Of a stretch of 64,000 nucleotides of DNA, positions 59,994-64,000 are shown in pieces. The stretch is from positions 26,130,001 through 26,194,000 of the forward strand of contig OY776120.1 in NCBI GenBank assembly GCA_963675135.1. The letters run 5' to 3'. Under the pieces are notes generated by a model that was not told the DNA's origin, searched no databases, and was given only the letters and a program-made list of their open reading frames with translations. A program made the translations under genes and the position numbers. Within the stretch, counting starts at the first letter, position 1. Each line of letters starts with the position of its first letter. Origin of the DNA: Galeopsis tetrahit (Eukaryota; Streptophyta; Magnoliopsida; Lamiales; Lamiaceae).

Positions 59994-60216
59994 GGTAAAG
60001 TCTAGTATGCACTCGAGTGCATGTTGTGCACCCTAGTCCATGTGCACTTTTCAGTTTACTGACTTACACTTTTTGGTAAATGGTGTTGCACTTTTCAATT
60101 ATTACTAAAAATATTATTATACAAGTTAATAATTGAAAAGTGCAACACAATTTACCAAAAAGTGCAACATGGACTAGGGTGCACAACATGCACTCGAGTC
60201 CATAGCAGACCAACCC
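59994..60216. mobile_element. Mutator-like hairpin MITE, 223 bp
   Basis: A perfect 10-bp duplication TTGTCTGCAT lies at 59984-59993 and 60217-60226, the length usual for Mutator-like elements. Almost the whole element is one inverted repeat: 'tgcatgttgtgcaccctag' near 60019 pairs with 'ctagggtgcacaacatgca' near 60174, and 'gttgcacttttcaattatta' pairs with its complement near 60126. The left arm has a 20-odd base insertion. It starts 450 bases after the VQ stop codon. Confidence 0.8.
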
Positions 60217-60330
60217 TTGTCTGCATAGTATCGATAATTCGATACAATATAAGTTACTAACTAGTTCCTCAGTTGAAAGGTTTTTTTTTTCTTTTTTCAA
60301 TACAATTACATATTTTTATTTAATAAAATT

Positions 60331-60476
60331 TACTATCTCTCCCCATCATTTTTTTTATTCTCATGTTTTCTCTTTCTTATCTCTTTCTACATTTATTTCT
60401 TCTTACATCTTTTTACACCAACTACACACTACACATTTAATATTATACTGAATATTATTTAAGGGACGAAGGAAGT
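60331..60476. mobile_element. Stowaway-like MITE
   Basis: TACTATCTCTCCCC at the left and GGGACGAAGGAAGTA at the right are degenerate inverted ends of the 'ctccctccgtccc' class. The interior is pyrimidine-rich and noncoding. Confidence 0.4.
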
Positions 60477-60570
60477 ATTTTCCTACGCAAAGATTTCAAA
60501 ATTACACAAAATGTCATTATTTTATTACTCAAAGGAATTTTACACTCTCTGCTTTATCTTATTTAATGAT

Positions 60571-61413
60571 TGTGAGTGTTATCTCATAATCTCATAGTCA
60601 GCACAGTAAGTAGTAAGCTGATAGGATCAGATAATATGACTTGGGCCGAAATCAGATGAGTTGAAGGTTTTCAATCAACTGAGGAGGTGATGCTTATTGC
60701 TTAGACTTCAGCAGAGCTGGTCAGATCAGCACAGTACTTCAGCAGAGTGTATCAGCACAGTACTTCAGCAAGGTATATCAACACAGTACTTCAGCAGGGT
60801 ATATCAGCACAGTACTTGAGCACAGTAAAGATCAGCAGAGTCAGCTTTTGATCACAAGAACAGAAGAATTGGGTATCAGAACAGTAAGTAGTCTTCTGAT
60901 CTTTATGGACAAGTCTTCTGATATGGAAGTTAGTTAGTTTAACTAGCTGTATTACAGTTACAACTACTTGAGGGCATAACTACCATTTCAGTTGGGCAAT
61001 AATAGAGCACATGAGTTGTTATAAGCGGTTGCAAACGGTTGATAACTACTCAAGCAGTTTCTAACAGCAGGAACTACCTTGGTCTTTATATACTCTTGTA
61101 TGTGTACATTGTAAAGGTTAGAGAGTTAGATTTTTTATGCAAGTACGATTGTAATCTTTGAGTTGTGTGAGTTCACGAGTGAAGTGAGGAAATATCCTAT
61201 TCCGAGTGAACGAGTGTGTAAACATTCTTGATCAATCAAAGAAGTACTCGTCTGGTCCAGTGGATGTAGATCACATTGATCGAACCACTTAAATTCGTTG
61301 TGTGTTGTTTGTCTCTTTGCTTACTTTCTGAATTACTATCTTAGCTGGTTATTTTTTATATCTTCAAGTATTCCACTTTGTTGGAGACGTCTAATCGACT
61401 GGAATTCTTGATA
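60571..61413 (+). mobile_element. Solo Copia-type LTR, 843 bp
   Basis: It is flanked by ATGAT (60566-60570 and 61414-61418), and removing it rejoins 'tttaatgataaatctaaaat', a sequence like the 3' part of other MITEs here. 'ctttatatac' near 61083 is a probable TATA box. 'gatcgaaccacttaaattcg' near 61276 resembles a motif common near the 3' end of Copia LTRs. Four copies of a 26-bp unit lie at 60724-60827. The right end reads GATA rather than CA, so one base may have changed. Confidence 0.65.
60724..60827. repeat. 26-bp minisatellite, four copies
   Basis: The unit is TATCAGCACAGTACTTCAGC plus six variable bases, repeated head to tail within U3 of the solo LTR. Looser 'cagcacagtaag' and 'gatcagcagag' words surround it. 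Confidence 0.85.
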
Positions 61414-61418
61414 ATGAT

Positions 61419-62003
61419 AAATCTAAAATAGACATCTCTCCCGCATTAAACTCTACGCACACAGTAAATGATAAATCTAAAATAGAACAAAGGCATTAAT
61501 ATTAATAATTTCAATAATAATAATGTAGATAGTGGTTCATAATTAGTTGGGTATGACCGACACCCAGTAATTAAACCATTCAAACACATGAATTCACCTC
61601 TTCAACTTCGTGAACAGTGAACACGACGACCTCTCAACCAATGTAAAAAACTATAGTTAAAAGTACATGCATTTAATGCATATGTATCAACCATTTATGC
61701 TTCAGTAAGAATACGAGCTTAGCGACAATTGCATCTTCACTAACAATCATCCAATTATTTGCGAGAGTCTAATTTTTCAGAGCGTGTACCTAGCAGCATA
61801 AGCACGACTCTTTGAGCCCAAATCTCAGAACCTTCACTCGCATTGATGTCCGATGTAGATGGATTTGGTTTAAAATAAGAGTCTTGAGTAGAAGATAACT
61901 ACACACTCATTGTCTATGCTTGTTCCATCGGCAATAGCTTTTTTAGATTATTTGGAAGTCATTCATGATGCTTGACTTGAACGAATTTTTGGTCAATAAA
62001 TGT
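61419..62003. other. Intergenic sequence without a recognised gene
   Basis: A MITE remnant ('gataaatctaaaatag', present twice near 61419 and 61475) is followed by unique-looking sequence. No coding signal. Confidence 0.35.
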
Positions 62004-63769
62004 TGACTAACTACTTCCCCTCAAGCATAAGGGTTCGTAGTAGTAATGGAAGTATTCGACCAAGTAGTATCGACCTAGGAGGTGGGTTTGTGCAATGAAT
62101 CCCTAGAGTTTTGTGTCGTAATAACTAATGTAACTACGGTTTCGGGTTTTTGGATTTCTTGTTAATAAAACTAAGTTACTACCAAACTTCAAGAAATTAA
62201 ATCAAACACCAACCTAGAAACTAATAAGTGATTTAAACTACTACAAGTAAGCAAATGACTACTAAGAGAAATTGACAAAACTTGAGAAGGAAAATTATTA
62301 TCAAAGCAAGAAATTGACAATTAAAACAAAGAACAACTACGAATTTAATTCGGAGAAGTGCAAGGGTGAGAGAATGCTTTGGGTGTTCTCTACCTAGTGA
62401 AATTAAGAGGAATTGTTTTTACTTTGTTAGTGCTTCAATGAAGTTTTGCTAAGAGCACCTAAATGCTAGGATGTCAACCATTTCCCTTCGGGTAATATAG
62501 CCTTAAATCTAAGGTGTTCTCAAACCCGGTAATAAGACTTTCTTCCTAATCCTCACCAACCACTCAAACAACCATTCAAGTAATTAATGTCCTTTAATGG
62601 GATTCTAATACGATTAACTCTCTCTTGACGAATTAAAAGTATAATGGACACATTTGCATACCAACAACTCACACCATAAATATAAACATGTCCATGTAAC
62701 TCTCGTCTACGCTAAACATGCATCTAAATATGGATTAATAGAAGTTAACACACAAAGTACCAATAATTCCCAATAAAAGAAGCAATAAAACTATTATCAA
62801 CAATAACAAAGCTCAAACAATTCCAAACTTAATATTCACATGGTTTTAGAACACTCAAAGGATAAATAAACTTAGCCCATGGTGTTTTGAGAGGCACCCA
62901 TGACTAAAACATCAAAAGAAATCAAGATAAACATTAAATATGAAATTATATAGAAAATGAGAGAATGGTTTGAAGTCACCTTATTGTTTCTTCAAAATAC
63001 CTAGCTATTACAAAAGTGTAGAGCCTTCTTCTTCAAAAACCTATGCTAAGTACCCTATCTTGAAGCTAAACTATGAATTAAAAGTGCAATAAATGTGAAA
63101 ATGGGGGTAAGTATGAACTAGGGTTTATGGTGTTGTAATAAATGAGGCCAAGACTCATTTTTAATCTGATGGTGAAGCTATTTAAAGCTTCAAAGAGTTT
63201 GTGAGACGAAAATAACAATTGGGTCCTTGAAGTTCTTGAAAATTCGTGAATTTCCTGAAAAACGTGAGTTCACTCGCCCAACAGAGTGAGGTGAAACGGT
63301 CGATCGAGTGAGATAAAATTACAGAACCAAAAGTGGTTCCAGAATCCACTCGGCCGCCAGTGTGGGCTCACTCGGCCGCCAGTGTGAACTCAACTCCACT
63401 CGGCCGTTAGTGTGGGCTCACTCGGCCGCCAGTGTGAGCTGAAAATCTTTGAATGTTTCTGTAACTCGACTTCACTCGGCCGCCAGTATGGGCTCACTCG
63501 ACCGCCCGTGTGGTTTCTGCTCCTTGGACTTTTTCTTCTATTTTTCTCGGCTTTCCTTGCTCGTCCTTCCACCGAACTTCAATTCCATGCGCCAATGCTC
63601 GTTTTCCTTCTAAAATGGACTATTTCACCTTGTTTCCTACACTTTGAACACATTTCTTGACAACAAGGTTAGTAGCACAATTTCTATCAATTACGACCAA
63701 AATCACATCAAAATGCTACGATAATATAGCAATAATGAGCACAAATACGAGCAATATCACACCCAATCA
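62004..63769 (-). mobile_element. Gypsy-type LTR in minus orientation, probably solo
   Basis: Read on the minus strand it resembles the solo LTR at 39223-41009 in length and layout: a CGGCCG-rich U3 (plus 63348-63505), an AT-rich box GCTTTAAATAGC near 63180, central blocks around 'attagaatccca' and 'acattaatt', and the end block 'atgcttgaggggaag'. The edges are estimated (TGACTAAC at 62004, ACCCAATC near 63768); AATGT and AATGC flank it, an imperfect duplication. No internal domains lie on either side within view. Confidence 0.55.
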
Positions 63770-64000
63770 ATGCTACCAGATACTTATTCTTTAAGGAGGG
63801 GGATATTCACACATACACACATATATATAATGTTGATCATTAGCAGCACAACCTGCACTTGTCGAGTTCGTTTAATGGTTCGGATGAAACAAAATATTGT
63901 GGGACGATTGTTGTGATTATGAGGATGAACATTGAAATTTAAAGGAAAAACTATGAAATTTTGGAGACGGATACTAAAATATTGAGAATATGAATTAATT
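63770..64000. other. Unassigned sequence at the right edge
   Basis: It contains a short CA/TA microsatellite (63807-63831) and no recognisable gene or element. Confidence 0.3.

Noticed and set aside
63807..63831. CA/TA repeat as a regulatory site
   Set aside because: It is a simple microsatellite without a neighbouring gene in view.

Overview
The window looks like nuclear DNA of a eudicot plant: AT-rich sequence, intron-containing genes, plant-specific families (a VQ-motif protein, a plastid-type UMP kinase) and dense nested LTR retrotransposons, CACTA elements and MITEs. I could not fix the species. About two thirds of the window is transposon-derived. I see no bacterial-type operons, no CRISPR array and no tRNA or rRNA gene.

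Layout. 1-4990 is the 5' part of a Gypsy (Athila-like) element on the minus strand: LTR, PBS, broken gag and protease, then directly its 3' noncoding tail, with no reverse transcriptase or integrase. 5441-10140 is a nearly intact Copia element with 222-bp LTRs and a CTTAT duplication, but with stop codons in its polyprotein. 10170-11824 is a solo Gypsy LTR (ATAAT duplication). 12580-31960 is a second Athila-like element on the plus strand (GATAT duplication). It carries a 0.95-kb CACTA element in pol (19050-19998, GCC duplication) and a 7.65-kb CACTA element in its 3' LTR (23577-31227, AGA duplication). The larger CACTA holds a 112-bp tandem array with a 666-bp higher-order period and a giant inverted repeat. 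The second Athila-like element itself sits in the LTR of an older SIRE-like Copia (12246-12579 plus 31966-33100).

33.1-37.8 kb is gene-poor sequence with MITEs. 37799-42061 is a 5'-truncated LINE on the minus strand, split by a solo LTR (39223-41009, AGAGG duplication); removing the LTR and one duplication copy restores the LINE frame.

The genic part is 44.4-59.6 kb. A six-exon WD40-repeat gene (+, 44766-47293, 547 aa) converges on a seven-exon plastid UMP kinase gene (-, 55393-49360, 340 aa), whose introns are loaded with MITEs. An intronless VQ-motif gene follows (+, 58893-59543, 216 aa). 60-64 kb returns to repeats: a Mutator-like hairpin MITE, a solo Copia LTR and a minus-strand Gypsy-type LTR. 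The three host genes have no evident joint function: the kinase serves plastid pyrimidine nucleotide (and probably RNA) metabolism, the VQ protein probably WRKY-linked transcription, and the WD40 protein is an uncharacterised scaffold.

The most unusual material is the pair of CACTA elements, the larger one's satellite-like array and palindrome, a stop codon shared by two Gypsy gag genes, stem-loops conserved in their 3' tails, and CGGCCG-centred palindrome clusters upstream of the TATA box in several different LTRs.
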